Shown here in pieces: positions 39,224 to 46,570 of a stretch of DNA of 46,570 nucleotides; position 1 is the first letter of the stretch; each line of letters opens with the position of its first letter. The position numbers and the translations under genes were made by a program. The stretch lies in assembly GCF_004298145.1 (NCBI RefSeq), contig NZ_SCRH01000067.1, forward strand, positions 1-46,570, written 5' to 3'. Source of the stretch: Mycobacterium sp. (GTDB lineage Bacteria; Actinomycetota; Actinomycetes; Mycobacteriales; Mycobacteriaceae). Under the pieces are notes generated by a model. That model was not told the DNA's origin. It ran no database searches and saw only the letters and a list, made by a program, of their open reading frames with translations.

Positions 39224-40588
39224 CTAATCCTCTCCGATCGCGATGAACACGTTCTTGGTCTCGGTGAAGTGCAACGGCGCGTCCGGGCCCAGCTCGCGGC
39301 CCAGGCCCGACTGCTTGAAACCGCCGAACGGGGTGTTGTACCGAACCGAAGAGTGCGAATTCACCGACAGGTTCCCGGCTTCGACCGCCCGGGACACGCG
39401 CAGGGCGCGGGACAGATCGTCCGTCCAGATCGATCCGGACAGGCCGTAGGTGGTGTCGTTGGCCAGCGTGATGGCGTCCTGTTCGTCGTCGAAGGCCAGC
39501 ACCGTGACCACCGGACCGAAGATCTCCTCGGTGACGCAGCGGTCGGTGCGCCGCGGGGTCAGAACCGTTGGCGGGAACCAGAATCCGCGGCCGGTCGGCG
39601 CGCTGCCGCGAAACGCGACCGGGGCGCCGTCGGGCACGTAGGACGCCACCTTGGCGCGGTGCGCGGCCGACACCAGCGGACCCATCTCGGTGTCCCGGGA
39701 CGCGGGATCTCCGACGACGACACCTTTGACCGCGGGCTCGAACAACTCCATGAAACGGTCATAAACGCTGCGCTGCACCAGGATCCGGCTACGGGCGCAG
39801 CAGTCCTGCCCTGCGTTGTCGAACACCCCGGCCGGCGCGGTCGCGGCGGCCCGCTCGAGATCGCAGTCGGCGAAGACGATGTTGGCGCTCTTGCCGCCCA
39901 GCTCCAGGGTCACCCGCTTCACCCGGGCGGCCGCGCCGCTCATCACCTTTTTGCCGACTTCGGTCGAGCCGGTGAACACGATCTTGGCAATGCCGGGATG
40001 CGTGACCAACCGCTCCCCGACCACCGCGCCCGGACCGGGCAGCACCTGGAGCAAGTCCTCGTCCAGCCCGGCCTGCACCGCCAGCTCACCCAGCCGGATC
40101 GTGGTCAGTGGCGTCGCCTCGGCGGGTTTGACAAGCACGGCATTGCCCGCGGCCAGGGCGGGTGCGAAGCCCCAGGACGCGATGGTCATCGGGAAGTTCC
40201 ACGGGGTGATCACGCCGACCACGCCCAGCGGTTCGTTGAACGTGACATCCAGGCCGCCGGTCACCGGAATCTGCTTGCCGGACAGTCGTTCCGGGCTGGC
40301 GGCGTAGTAGGTCAGCACGTCCCGGACGTGGCCCGCCTCAAACTCCGCCGACGCGACGGGATGCCCGGAGTTGGCGACCTCGAGTGCCGCCAGCTCGTCG
40401 AGGTGCGCGTCGACGGCGGCGGCGAAAGCCCTTAGGCCGGAGGCTCGTTCGGACGGGGACAGCCGCACCCAGCGCCGCTGCGCCGCCCGTGCCCGGACCA
40501 CCGCGTCGTCGACGGCCGCCGCGTCGGCGTGCTCCACCGAGCGCAGCACCTCCTCGGTCGCCGGGTTGATCAGCTCTACGGTGCTCAC
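39224..40588 (-). CDS. aldC: NAD(P)-dependent aldehyde dehydrogenase (Rv2858c-like)
   Basis: 454-aa aldehyde dehydrogenase oxidising an unknown aldehyde. Family motifs: PWNFPM (about 125-130), GSTEVGKKVM, the catalytic Glu in LELGGKSANIVF, the catalytic Cys in NAGQDCCARSRI (about 260), and EIFGPVVTVLAF. The GTG at 40588 is chosen because MSTVELINPATEEVL is the true N-terminus; the frame opens further upstream into the amidotransferase gene, which it overlaps by 4 nt. With an amidotransferase and a glutamine-synthetase-like enzyme upstream, a route resembling gamma-glutamyl-polyamine degradation (PuuA-PuuD-PuuC) is likely (inference). Confidence 0.93.
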   Translation of the reverse strand: MSTVELINPATEEVLRSVEHADAAAVDDAVVRARAAQRRWVRLSPSERASGLRAFAAAVDAHLDELAALEVANSGHPVASAEFEAGHVRDVLTYYAASPERLSGKQIPVTGGLDVTFNEPLGVVGVITPWNFPMTIASWGFAPALAAGNAVLVKPAEATPLTTIRLGELAVQAGLDEDLLQVLPGPGAVVGERLVTHPGIAKIVFTGSTEVGKKVMSGAAARVKRVTLELGGKSANIVFADCDLERAAATAPAGVFDNAGQDCCARSRILVQRSVYDRFMELFEPAVKGVVVGDPASRDTEMGPLVSAAHRAKVASYVPDGAPVAFRGSAPTGRGFWFPPTVLTPRRTDRCVTEEIFGPVVTVLAFDDEQDAITLANDTTYGLSGSIWTDDLSRALRVSRAVEAGNLSVNSHSSVRYNTPFGGFKQSGLGRELGPDAPLHFTETKNVFIAIGED

Positions 40589-41382
40589 GTCACACGTCCC
40601 GCATAGGATCGGGCCGCGTCCACGATCGCGGCGAACAACCGCAAATCCTCCAGGGACTGTTCCGGATGCCATTGCACGGCAAGCACAAACCTGTCCCCCG
40701 GTAACTCGAGCCCCTCGACGACGCCATCGGGATCGGTCGCGCTGACCACCAGGCCGTCCCCGACCCTGTCGATGGCCTGATGGTGATAGCTCGGCGCGTC
40801 GGCGGACTCCCCGACCAGCGCGGCCAGCCGGGTGCCCGCCACGGTACGGACCTCTAACCTGGTGAACACCCCGTTGCCCGCCCGATGCCCGGTGTGGCCG
40901 AGCACGTCGGGCAGGTGCTGGTGCAGCGTGCCGCCGAGCGCGACGTTGAGAACCTGTGCGCCGCGGCAGATCCCGAGCACCGGCAGTCCCCGCTCCAGCG
41001 CGCCGCGCAACAGCGCGAACTCCCAGGCGTCGCGGTCGGTGCGGGGTTCGTCGGTCGTCGGATGCGGCTGCTGGCCGTAGCTGGCGGGGTCGACGTCATA
41101 CCCCCCGGTGATCACCAGCGCGTGCAGGCCGTCGAGCACCGAGCCGACGATCTCGGCGTCCGCCGGCTGCGGGGGCAGCAGCACGGCGATCCCGCCGGCC
41201 AGGATGACGCCCTCGAAGTAGTCGGCCGGCAGATATCCGGCGGGGATGTCCCAGATGCCGGTCCGCACGCGCTCGAGATACGTTGTCAGGCCCACCACCG
41301 GGCGCTTGGATCTCCGTGGCGATGGCAAGCGCGGCGCAGCCGGGCGCAGCGGGTCGCCATCATCAGATCTAGAGGCGTTCAA
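40585..41382 (-). CDS. Class I glutamine amidotransferase-like hydrolase, PuuD type (Rv2859c-like)
   Basis: 265-aa gamma-glutamyl hydrolase-like protein. The core starts at RPVVGLTTYLE (about residue 26); the nucleophile Cys is in VLGICRGAQVLNVALGG (about 138-154) and the catalytic His-x-Glu in AVQWHPEQS (about 242-250). Its neighbours match a PuuA/PuuD/PuuC set, so cleavage of gamma-glutamyl amides is the likeliest role. The first ~20 residues (DDGDPLRPAAPRLPSP) are translated dispersed repeat, not protein core. The TTG at 41382, 14 nt inside glnA4, gives the longest form, like the M. tuberculosis annotation I recall; a TTG in the repeat or a GTG at the core are alternatives. Confidence 0.85.
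   Translation of the reverse strand: MNASRSDDGDPLRPAAPRLPSPRRSKRPVVGLTTYLERVRTGIWDIPAGYLPADYFEGVILAGGIAVLLPPQPADAEIVGSVLDGLHALVITGGYDVDPASYGQQPHPTTDEPRTDRDAWEFALLRGALERGLPVLGICRGAQVLNVALGGTLHQHLPDVLGHTGHRAGNGVFTRLEVRTVAGTRLAALVGESADAPSYHHQAIDRVGDGLVVSATDPDGVVEGLELPGDRFVLAVQWHPEQSLEDLRLFAAIVDAARSYAGRVT
41316..41360. repeat. Copy of the 45-bp element inside the amidotransferase 5' end
   Basis: GTGGCGATGGCAAGCGCGGC at the left and GGGTCGCCAT at the right; one base change in the right terminal repeat. On the minus strand its frame encodes GDPLRPAAPRLPSP at the start of the amidotransferase. Confidence 0.85.
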
Positions 41383-42721
41383 AACCGCGCATCCTCTCCC
41401 AGTCGGTGACCGCCGCGTTGAACGCCGCCAGCTCCACGCGGGCGTTGTTCAGGTAGTGGGCGACAACGTCGTCGCCGAACACCTCCCGCGCGAGCGTCGA
41501 GCGCTCGAAGACCCCGGCCGCCTCGGCCAGGGTGGCGGGCAGCCGCCCGACGCCGGGGGCTTGGTAGGCATTTCCCACGTAGGGCTCCGGTGGCTCGAGG
41601 CCCCGTTCGATACCGTACAGCCCGCCGGCGACGATCGCCGCCATCGCCAGATACGGGTTGACGTCGCCGCCGGGCACCCGGCACTCGACCCGGATGTTGG
41701 GCCCGTGGCCGACCACCCGCAGCGCGCAGGTGCGGTTGTCCAAGCCCCAGGCCAGCGCGGTGGGCGCGAAACTGCCGTCGGTGAATCGCTTGTAGGAGTT
41801 GATGTTTGGTGCGTAGAACAACGTGAATTCGCGCAGGGTGGCCAGCAGGCCGGCCAGGAAACCGCAGAACGTCGACGACATGCCGTGCGGACGGCTGGGT
41901 TCGTTGAACACCGCGTCACCCCGCGGGTCGCGCAGCGACAGGTGAATGTGGCAGCTGTTGCCTTCGCGCTCATCGTATTTCGCCATGAACGTCAGGCTTT
42001 TTCCGTGCTGGTCGGCGATTTCCTTGGCCCCGTTCTTGTAGATGACGTGGTTGTCGCAGGTGACCAACGCCTCGTCGTAACGGAAACCGATTTCCTGCTG
42101 GCCCCTGTTGCACTCGCCTTTGACGGCCTCGAATTGCATTCCCGCGCCGGCCATCCCGCGCCGGATGTCGCCCAGCAGCGGCTCCATGCGCGACGACGCC
42201 GCGATCGCATAGTCGATGTTGTAGTCACTGGACGGGGTCAGCCCGCGGTACCCGCCGGCCCACGCCTGGCGATACGGCTCGTCGAACACCATGAATTCCA
42301 GCTCGGTCGCGGCATCGGCGATCAGCCCGCGCTGGGCCAGCCGGTCGAGCTGGCGGCGCAGGATGGCCCGCGGCGACACGGCGACCGGGCTGCCGTCGGC
42401 CCAGCCCACGTCGGCGATCACCAACGCCGTCCCGGGCAGCCAGGGAACGCGCCGCAGGGTGGACAGATCGGGCCTCATTACCGTGTCGCCGTATCCGGTG
42501 TCCCAGCTCGACATCGCATAGCCGCTCACGGTGTTCATGTCGACGTCGACCGCAAGCAGATAGCCACAGCACTCGGCGCCGTGGGCGGCCACGTCGTCGA
42601 CGAACAGTTGCGCGGCCACCCGCTTGCCGACCAGGCGTCCCTGCATGTCGGCGAACGCCACGATGACCGTGTCCACCGCGCCACCGCCCACCAACTCTCG
42701 CAGCGAGGTCAGCGACAGCAT
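41369..42721 (-). CDS. glnA4: Glutamine-synthetase-like enzyme GlnA4 (gamma-glutamyl ligase type)
   Basis: 450-aa member of the glutamine synthetase superfamily. Recognisable parts are ELEFMVFDEPY (metal-binding Glu), VKGECNRGQQEIGFRYD, SCHIHLSLRD (His of the active site), PNINSYKRF and VECRVPGGDVNPYLAMAA. No adenylylation Tyr motif is seen. Clustering with an aldehyde dehydrogenase and a PuuD-like hydrolase suggests it ligates glutamate to an amine such as a polyamine or ethanolamine rather than making glutamine (inference). The start MLSLTSLRELVGGG at 42721 follows an ordinary gap. Confidence 0.92.
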   Translation of the reverse strand: MLSLTSLRELVGGGAVDTVIVAFADMQGRLVGKRVAAQLFVDDVAAHGAECCGYLLAVDVDMNTVSGYAMSSWDTGYGDTVMRPDLSTLRRVPWLPGTALVIADVGWADGSPVAVSPRAILRRQLDRLAQRGLIADAATELEFMVFDEPYRQAWAGGYRGLTPSSDYNIDYAIAASSRMEPLLGDIRRGMAGAGMQFEAVKGECNRGQQEIGFRYDEALVTCDNHVIYKNGAKEIADQHGKSLTFMAKYDEREGNSCHIHLSLRDPRGDAVFNEPSRPHGMSSTFCGFLAGLLATLREFTLFYAPNINSYKRFTDGSFAPTALAWGLDNRTCALRVVGHGPNIRVECRVPGGDVNPYLAMAAIVAGGLYGIERGLEPPEPYVGNAYQAPGVGRLPATLAEAAGVFERSTLAREVFGDDVVAHYLNNARVELAAFNAAVTDWERMRGFERL

Positions 42722-42745
42722 CGCGTCATTCGGGTCAACCAGGCG

Positions 42746-43297
42746 CTACCAGGTACTAGTGCGCAAAATGATCTCGGCGGCCAATTGCGCCGTCGACTCT
42801 TGCACGGTGCGCCGTCCCAGGTGCACCACGCGGTAGTCGGCGTAGACGTACCGCTGGCTGGCCTGGGCGACCGACCGGGCGGCCGGCGAGCTGACCAACA
42901 CCGTCGTGCCGATCTCCACCGGCGGGCAGTGTCCGTCGCGAATGGCGCCGTCGCGATCGCCGGCCCGCGGATGCCCGCGGTCGATCACCACCAGCCCGAC
43001 GAACCGGCCCAGCCGGGTTGCCGTGAGTTCCCAGGCGAGGTCGCCGCCGGCGCGGTCGCCCATGACGACGGCCCAGCCGATTCCCAGCGCGTCGAGAATG
43101 CCGATCACCGACTTGCAGGTGAGGCGCGGATCAAATCCGATGACGACCGTGCGAAGCGATGCGGTGTGCAGGCGCTCGCAGACCGCGTCATACGCCGCGG
43201 GGGTGCGTTCCTCGTCGCCCAATATGACGACGACGACGCCCGTCTCCGTACCGGCCACAACCACCGGGACCGGGAATCCCTCCAGGGTGGTCATCAT
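42746..43297 (-). CDS. Degenerate alpha/beta-hydrolase-fold protein
   Basis: 183-aa protein whose strand pattern (VVVILGDE, LRTVVIGFDPR, WAVVMGDRAGGDLAWEL, FVGLVVIDRGHPRAGDRD) fits the first half of an alpha/beta hydrolase. At the nucleophile elbow it reads G80-D-R-A-G84, with Arg82 where Ser, Cys or Asp should be, so hydrolase activity is doubtful. It is also shorter than normal (lid and part of the C-terminal strands missing). The ATG at 43297 with GGGG about 8 nt upstream is chosen over a GTG at 43306. It lies 24 bp upstream of glnA4 and may be co-transcribed. Confidence 0.7.
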   Translation of the reverse strand: MMTTLEGFPVPVVVAGTETGVVVVILGDEERTPAAYDAVCERLHTASLRTVVIGFDPRLTCKSVIGILDALGIGWAVVMGDRAGGDLAWELTATRLGRFVGLVVIDRGHPRAGDRDGAIRDGHCPPVEIGTTVLVSSPAARSVAQASQRYVYADYRVVHLGRRTVQESTAQLAAEIILRTSTW

Positions 43298-43449
43298 CGA
43301 GGACACCCCAGCACGCTACAGCCAAACGGTGTGGGTGTGCGACGATTCTGGACATGTGATATGAGGACACAGTTTCCATGGGCATCGTATGACGGATTTT
43401 TGACTGCGGCGTCAAAAGTGACGTTCACGTCACGATGTCAGCGAATACC

Positions 43450-44967
43450 CTACGGGCGCAACCGACTTGCGAGATACGGTCGCGGCGGCGGCGTGCCGTC
43501 GAGCAGGCCGAGGACGGCGTCGACGTCGAGATGGGCGGCCAGCAGATCGGCGGCGAGATCGAGTTGGGCGTCGCGCCGCGCGGCGACGTTCGTGTCGCCG
43601 ACCACGAAGCCGCGTCGGCCGGCCGCGTCGGCGACCCGAGTGAGCCACGCACGCCGGAAGTCGTCGTTGTCGAGCAAGCCGTGCCAATGCGTCCCGAAGA
43701 CCGCGCCGCGCACCACACCTTGCGGGTGCGGATCGTCGCCCGATTCGAACCAGCTCTGCTCGGCGCAGCGGGCGACCCGCCCGTGGTGGATCTCGTATCC
43801 GCTCAGGGGGCCGTCGATCCGACCTTGCCAGCGGCGCAAGGTCTTGGCCGGAGCGAAGGCGATGTCGGCGTCCAGCAACCCCAGCCCCGGCACGTCGCCG
43901 GTGCCGGATTCCACCGGGTCATCGATGCGACGGCACAGCATCTGGAATCCCCCGCAGATCCCCAGCACCGGCTTGCCGGCCCGCGCGTGCGCGATGATCG
44001 CCTCGGCCAGGCCGTGTTCGCGCAACCAGGACAAGTCGGCGACGGTGGCTTTGCTGCCGGGGATGACGATCAGGTCGGTGTCGGAAACGTCGGCGGGGCC
44101 GGTGACCCAGCGGACCAACACGCCCGGTTCACATGCCAGCGCCTCGACGTCGGTGGAGTTGGAAATCCGGGGCAGCCGCACCGCGGCCACCCGCAACCAC
44201 TCGTCGCCGCACGGCGGGGCGGGCGTGCCGATGACGCGGTGCGCGACCACCGACAGCGAGTCCTCGGCGTCCAGCCACAGCTCGTCGGCATACGGCAGCA
44301 CCCCGTAGGTGGGCCGGCCCGTCATGGCGTGCAGCTGGCGCAACCCCGGCTCGAGCAGCGCGGGATCACCCCGGAATTTGTTGACGATGAAACCGGCGAT
44401 CAGCGCTTGGTCGTCTGGATCGAGCACCGCGACCGTGCCGAACAGGTGCGCGAGCAGCCCGCCGCGGTCGATGTCACCGACCAGGACCACCGGCAGATTC
44501 GCGGCGCGGGCCAATCCCATGTTGGCCAAATCCGTGGCACGCAGGTTGATTTCGGCGGGAGAGCCGGCCCCCTCACAGATCACTATATCGAATTCGTCTC
44601 GCAGACAGGTTAATTCGTTGAGAACGATGGAGGCTAGCCGGTCGCGGTGCCGCACATAGCTTTCCGCGCTGACCGAGTCGGCGACCCGTCCCTTGATCAC
44701 AAGTTGCGAGGTGCGGTCACTGCCCGGTTTGAGCAGAATCGGGTTGAACCGCACGCTGGGTTCCAGCCCCGCCGCGCGGGCCTGAATCGCCTGGGCGCGG
44801 CCGATTTCACCGCCTTCGACGGTGACCACGGAGTTGTTGGACATGTTCTGCGCCTTGAACGGGGCGACCCGGGTCCCGCCGCGGGCCAGCAACCGGCACA
44901 GGGCCGCCACCACCACCGATTTCCCGGCGTCGGAGCTGGTGCCGGCGACCAGCAGGGCCCCGCTCAC
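43450..44967 (-). CDS. cobQ: Adenosylcobyric acid synthase CobQ
   Basis: Glutamine-dependent enzyme that amidates side chains b, d, e and g of the corrin ring; 505 aa. The N-terminal dethiobiotin-synthetase-like ATPase has GTSSDAGKSVVVAAL (about 9-23), then PFKAQNMSNNSVVT and GAGSPAEINL. The C-terminal glutamine amidotransferase has the Cys nucleophile in GICGGFQML (about 333-341) and the His in GTHWHGLLDN. Both halves look complete. It lies between the degenerate hydrolase and mapB; in M. tuberculosis cobQ1 is at a distant locus as I recall. Confidence 0.95.
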   Translation of the reverse strand: MSGALLVAGTSSDAGKSVVVAALCRLLARGGTRVAPFKAQNMSNNSVVTVEGGEIGRAQAIQARAAGLEPSVRFNPILLKPGSDRTSQLVIKGRVADSVSAESYVRHRDRLASIVLNELTCLRDEFDIVICEGAGSPAEINLRATDLANMGLARAANLPVVLVGDIDRGGLLAHLFGTVAVLDPDDQALIAGFIVNKFRGDPALLEPGLRQLHAMTGRPTYGVLPYADELWLDAEDSLSVVAHRVIGTPAPPCGDEWLRVAAVRLPRISNSTDVEALACEPGVLVRWVTGPADVSDTDLIVIPGSKATVADLSWLREHGLAEAIIAHARAGKPVLGICGGFQMLCRRIDDPVESGTGDVPGLGLLDADIAFAPAKTLRRWQGRIDGPLSGYEIHHGRVARCAEQSWFESGDDPHPQGVVRGAVFGTHWHGLLDNDDFRRAWLTRVADAAGRRGFVVGDTNVAARRDAQLDLAADLLAAHLDVDAVLGLLDGTPPPRPYLASRLRP

Positions 44968-44992
44968 CTCTGTAGGGCGAGCGCCGAAAACG

Positions 44993-45850
44993 TCATGGCA
45001 GCGTGAGGATTTCGACGCCGGTGTCGGTGACCAGCAGCGTGTGCTCGAACTGCGCGGTCCACTTGCGATCCTTGGTGACCACCGTCCAGCCGTCGTCCCA
45101 GATCTCGTAGTCCAGGCCGCCGAGGTTGATCATCGGTTCGATGGTGAACGTCATGCCCGGCTGCATGATGGTCGACACGGAGGGCTGGTCGTAGTGCAGG
45201 ACCACCAGGCCATTGTGAAACGTGGTGCCGATGCCGTGACCGGTGAAGTCGCGAACGACGTTGTAGCCGAACCGATTCGCATACGACTCGATGACGCGGC
45301 CGACGACCGACAGGGCACGCCCGGGTTTGACGGCGTTGATGGCGCGCATCGTCGCCTCCCGGGTTCGCTCCACGAGCAGCCGGTGTTCTTGCGCGACGTC
45401 GCCCGCCAGGAACGTGGCGTTAGTGTCGCCGTGCACCCCGTCGATGTAGGCGGTGACGTCGATGTTGACGATGTCACCGTCGGCGATCACCGTCGAGTCC
45501 GGGATGCCGTGGCAGATGACCTCGTTGAGCGACGTGCAGCACGATTTCGGGAAGCCCTTGTAGCCCAGCGTCGAAGGGTAGGCGCCGTGGTCGACCATAT
45601 ACTCGTGGGCGATCCGGTCGAGCTCGTCGGTGGTCACCCCGGGCGCGACCGCCCTGCCCGCCTCCACCAGCGCGCGCGCCGCGATACGGCCGGCGACCCG
45701 CATCTTCTCGATCACCTCGGGCGTCTGCACCCACGGCTCGCTGCCCTCCTGGGCTGTGGACTTGCCAACGTATTCCGGGCGCGGGACGCGGCCGGGCACC
45801 GGCAGAGTCGGGGACAACTCTCCGGGGGAAAGCGCGGTGCGAGCGGGCAT
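44993..45850 (-). CDS. mapB: Methionine aminopeptidase type 1 with N-terminal extension (MapB)
   Basis: Removes N-terminal Met from new proteins; 285 aa. The pita-bread metallopeptidase core has the His of CHGIPD, the Asp pair in VNIDVTAYIDGVHGD (about 137-150), the His in GHGIGTTFH, and the Glu ligands in FTIEPMI and QFEHTLLVT. An extra ~40-residue N-terminal part with a Pro-rich stretch (SPTLPVPGRVPRPEYVG) matches the class 1c form of mycobacterial MapB. The ATG at 45850 gives MPARTALSPGELSP. It lies between cobQ and the DUF1707 gene on the same strand. Confidence 0.95.
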   Translation of the reverse strand: MPARTALSPGELSPTLPVPGRVPRPEYVGKSTAQEGSEPWVQTPEVIEKMRVAGRIAARALVEAGRAVAPGVTTDELDRIAHEYMVDHGAYPSTLGYKGFPKSCCTSLNEVICHGIPDSTVIADGDIVNIDVTAYIDGVHGDTNATFLAGDVAQEHRLLVERTREATMRAINAVKPGRALSVVGRVIESYANRFGYNVVRDFTGHGIGTTFHNGLVVLHYDQPSVSTIMQPGMTFTIEPMINLGGLDYEIWDDGWTVVTKDRKWTAQFEHTLLVTDTGVEILTLP

Positions 45851-45881
45851 GCGACCAGCTTAACTGCGGCCCCTGGCCCGT

Positions 45882-46466
45882 TCAGAGTCGCTGGCGGCGC
45901 AGCAGTGAGCGGCGCGGTCCCCGAATGATCACCGAGCCGCACACCACCCGCCCGGTCAACACGACGTGCGGCCTGCCCTCACCGGGTGGGTCTTTGCGGC
46001 GGTCGCTGGCGCTGCCCACGTAGACCTCGACGTCGTCGATCGACGCGCTGGCGCCCTCGGGCAATCGGATCTCCACCGAGCCGAATCGCATGTCCAGTTC
46101 GACCACCACCACCGGCCCGGCGAACCGGGCCTTGGTGAGGTCGAGGTCCACCGAGCCCAGCCGGCGGACCAGCGCCAGGCGGGAGGGCACCGTCCATTCG
46201 CCGTGCCGCTTCAGCGAGCCCGCCCAGCCGCGCAGTTCCACCCGGTCGGCCGCGGAGGTGACGATGGCGCCCGGTCCCGGCAGATCGCCGACCAGACCGT
46301 CCAGCTCACCGCGCGTGCGCGCGTAGGACACTTGCGCCGAGCGCTGTTCGAACTCGTCGATATCGATCAGCCCGAGCGCGACGGCGTTGTGCAGTCGCCG
46401 CATCGTGCCGTTTCGGTCGGCGTCGGAGACACGCAACGCCACCATCTCTCCACCGGTCTCGCTCAT
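45882..46466 (-). CDS. DUF1707 domain protein with LiaF-like C-terminus
   Basis: 194-aa protein. Residues about 9-60 form a DUF1707 domain (LRVSDADRNGTMRRLHNAVALG ... DEFEQRSAQVSYARTRGEL), common in actinobacteria, of unknown function. Residues about 85-185 are beta-strand rich (LGSVDLDLTKARF, MRFGSVEIRLPEG, RVVCGSVIIRGPR), resembling the C-terminal domain of LiaF-type envelope-stress proteins. No membrane segment is present. The ATG at 46466 gives MSETGGEMVALRV. mapB follows 31 bp downstream. Confidence 0.85.
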   Translation of the reverse strand: MSETGGEMVALRVSDADRNGTMRRLHNAVALGLIDIDEFEQRSAQVSYARTRGELDGLVGDLPGPGAIVTSAADRVELRGWAGSLKRHGEWTVPSRLALVRRLGSVDLDLTKARFAGPVVVVELDMRFGSVEIRLPEGASASIDDVEVYVGSASDRRKDPPGEGRPHVVLTGRVVCGSVIIRGPRRSLLRRQRL

Positions 46467-46540
46467 GGCCTTTCCTGACGCTCGAACACCTTCGGCCTAC
46501 CCTCGCAACTTACCGCCGTGGGGAGCCGGGATACCGCCAC

Positions 46541-46566
46541 CATCGGCGCAGCGGGTCGCCACCATC
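46541..46566. repeat. Right-half remnant of the 45-bp element at the window edge
   Basis: CGGCGCAGCGGGTCGCCACC is the right half of the dispersed element, upstream of the DUF1707 gene. The left half is absent and the copy is close to the end of the window. Confidence 0.65.
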
Positions 46567-46570
46567 GGAC

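Noticed and set aside
41246..44308. A 1020-aa open frame on the plus strand across glnA4, the degenerate hydrolase and cobQ
   Set aside because: It is antisense to well-recognised genes, has low-complexity Arg/Gly/His-rich content and no domain; such frames are expected opposite high-GC coding DNA.

Overview
The window is high-GC DNA from a slow-growing Mycobacterium. The gene order infB-ylxR-nusA-rimP, proS-efpA-cysG-cobB-cobO-chelatase-GNAT-mqo, hydrolase-mtr-nicT and SDR-aldC-amidotransferase-glnA4 follows the M. tuberculosis Rv2839c-Rv2860c order as I remember it. There are also MIRU-type repeats, a PPE gene and mycothione reductase. No database was searched. Locus equivalences are from memory and species is not assigned.

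Layout. 1-2.8 kb: translation/transcription operon on the minus strand (infB 5' end, ylxR, nusA, rimP). 3.0-4.0 kb: Tat-lipoprotein and ferritin-like DUF4439 pair. 4.1-15.0 kb: minus-strand block with proS, the efpA efflux pump, siroheme synthase cysG, cobalamin genes cobB/cobO, a ChlI-ChlD type chelatase, a GNAT enzyme and malate:quinone oxidoreductase. 15.1-17.5 kb: serine hydrolase and mtr. 17.5-19.3 kb: a Fur-family regulator (probable nickel sensor) divergent from the nickel permease nicT.

19.5-35.7 kb: a compact plus-strand [NiFe]-hydrogenase island. Order: hypA, hypB, small and large subunits of a group 1h (actinobacterial, high-affinity, atmospheric-H2 type) hydrogenase, a NifU/Rieske-like iron-sulfur protein, three unknown proteins (DUF5947-like, DUF6084-like and a 443-aa protein), a 39-aa membrane protein, the large-subunit endopeptidase, hypC, hypF, an SIS-HypC fusion, a GmhA-like SIS protein, hypE, a second hypC, hypD and a DUF6390-like protein. 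Many junctions are 4-nt stop/start overlaps, so the island looks translationally coupled. NicT would supply Ni. HypA/HypB would insert it, HypF/HypE would make the cyanide ligands, HypC/HypD would assemble Fe(CN)2CO, and the endopeptidase would finish the large subunit. The Fe-S protein would carry electrons, probably towards quinone. The least described part is the pair of SIS-fold proteins: one has lost its phosphosugar loops and gained a HypC-like domain, the other keeps the loops but lacks the usual GmhA catalytic residues. In M. tuberculosis nicT sits next to the SDR gene as I recall, so the island appears to be missing there.

35.7-46.5 kb: an alkaline-phosphatase-superfamily enzyme, a probable secreted protein, a solitary PPE-SVP protein, then a minus-strand block (SDR, aldehyde dehydrogenase, glutamine amidotransferase, glutamine-synthetase-like glnA4, a degenerate alpha/beta-hydrolase, cobQ, mapB, DUF1707 protein).

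Repeats. A 45-bp element bounded by inverted GTGGCGA/TCGCCAC ends occurs at six places, once as a 58-bp tandem array and once read as the N-terminus of the amidotransferase. MIRU-like units lie between rimP and nusA and, as a 53-bp tandem duplication, between mqo and the GNAT gene. In both places they carry the ribosome-binding site of the downstream gene. I saw no tRNA, rRNA, CRISPR array or insertion sequence.
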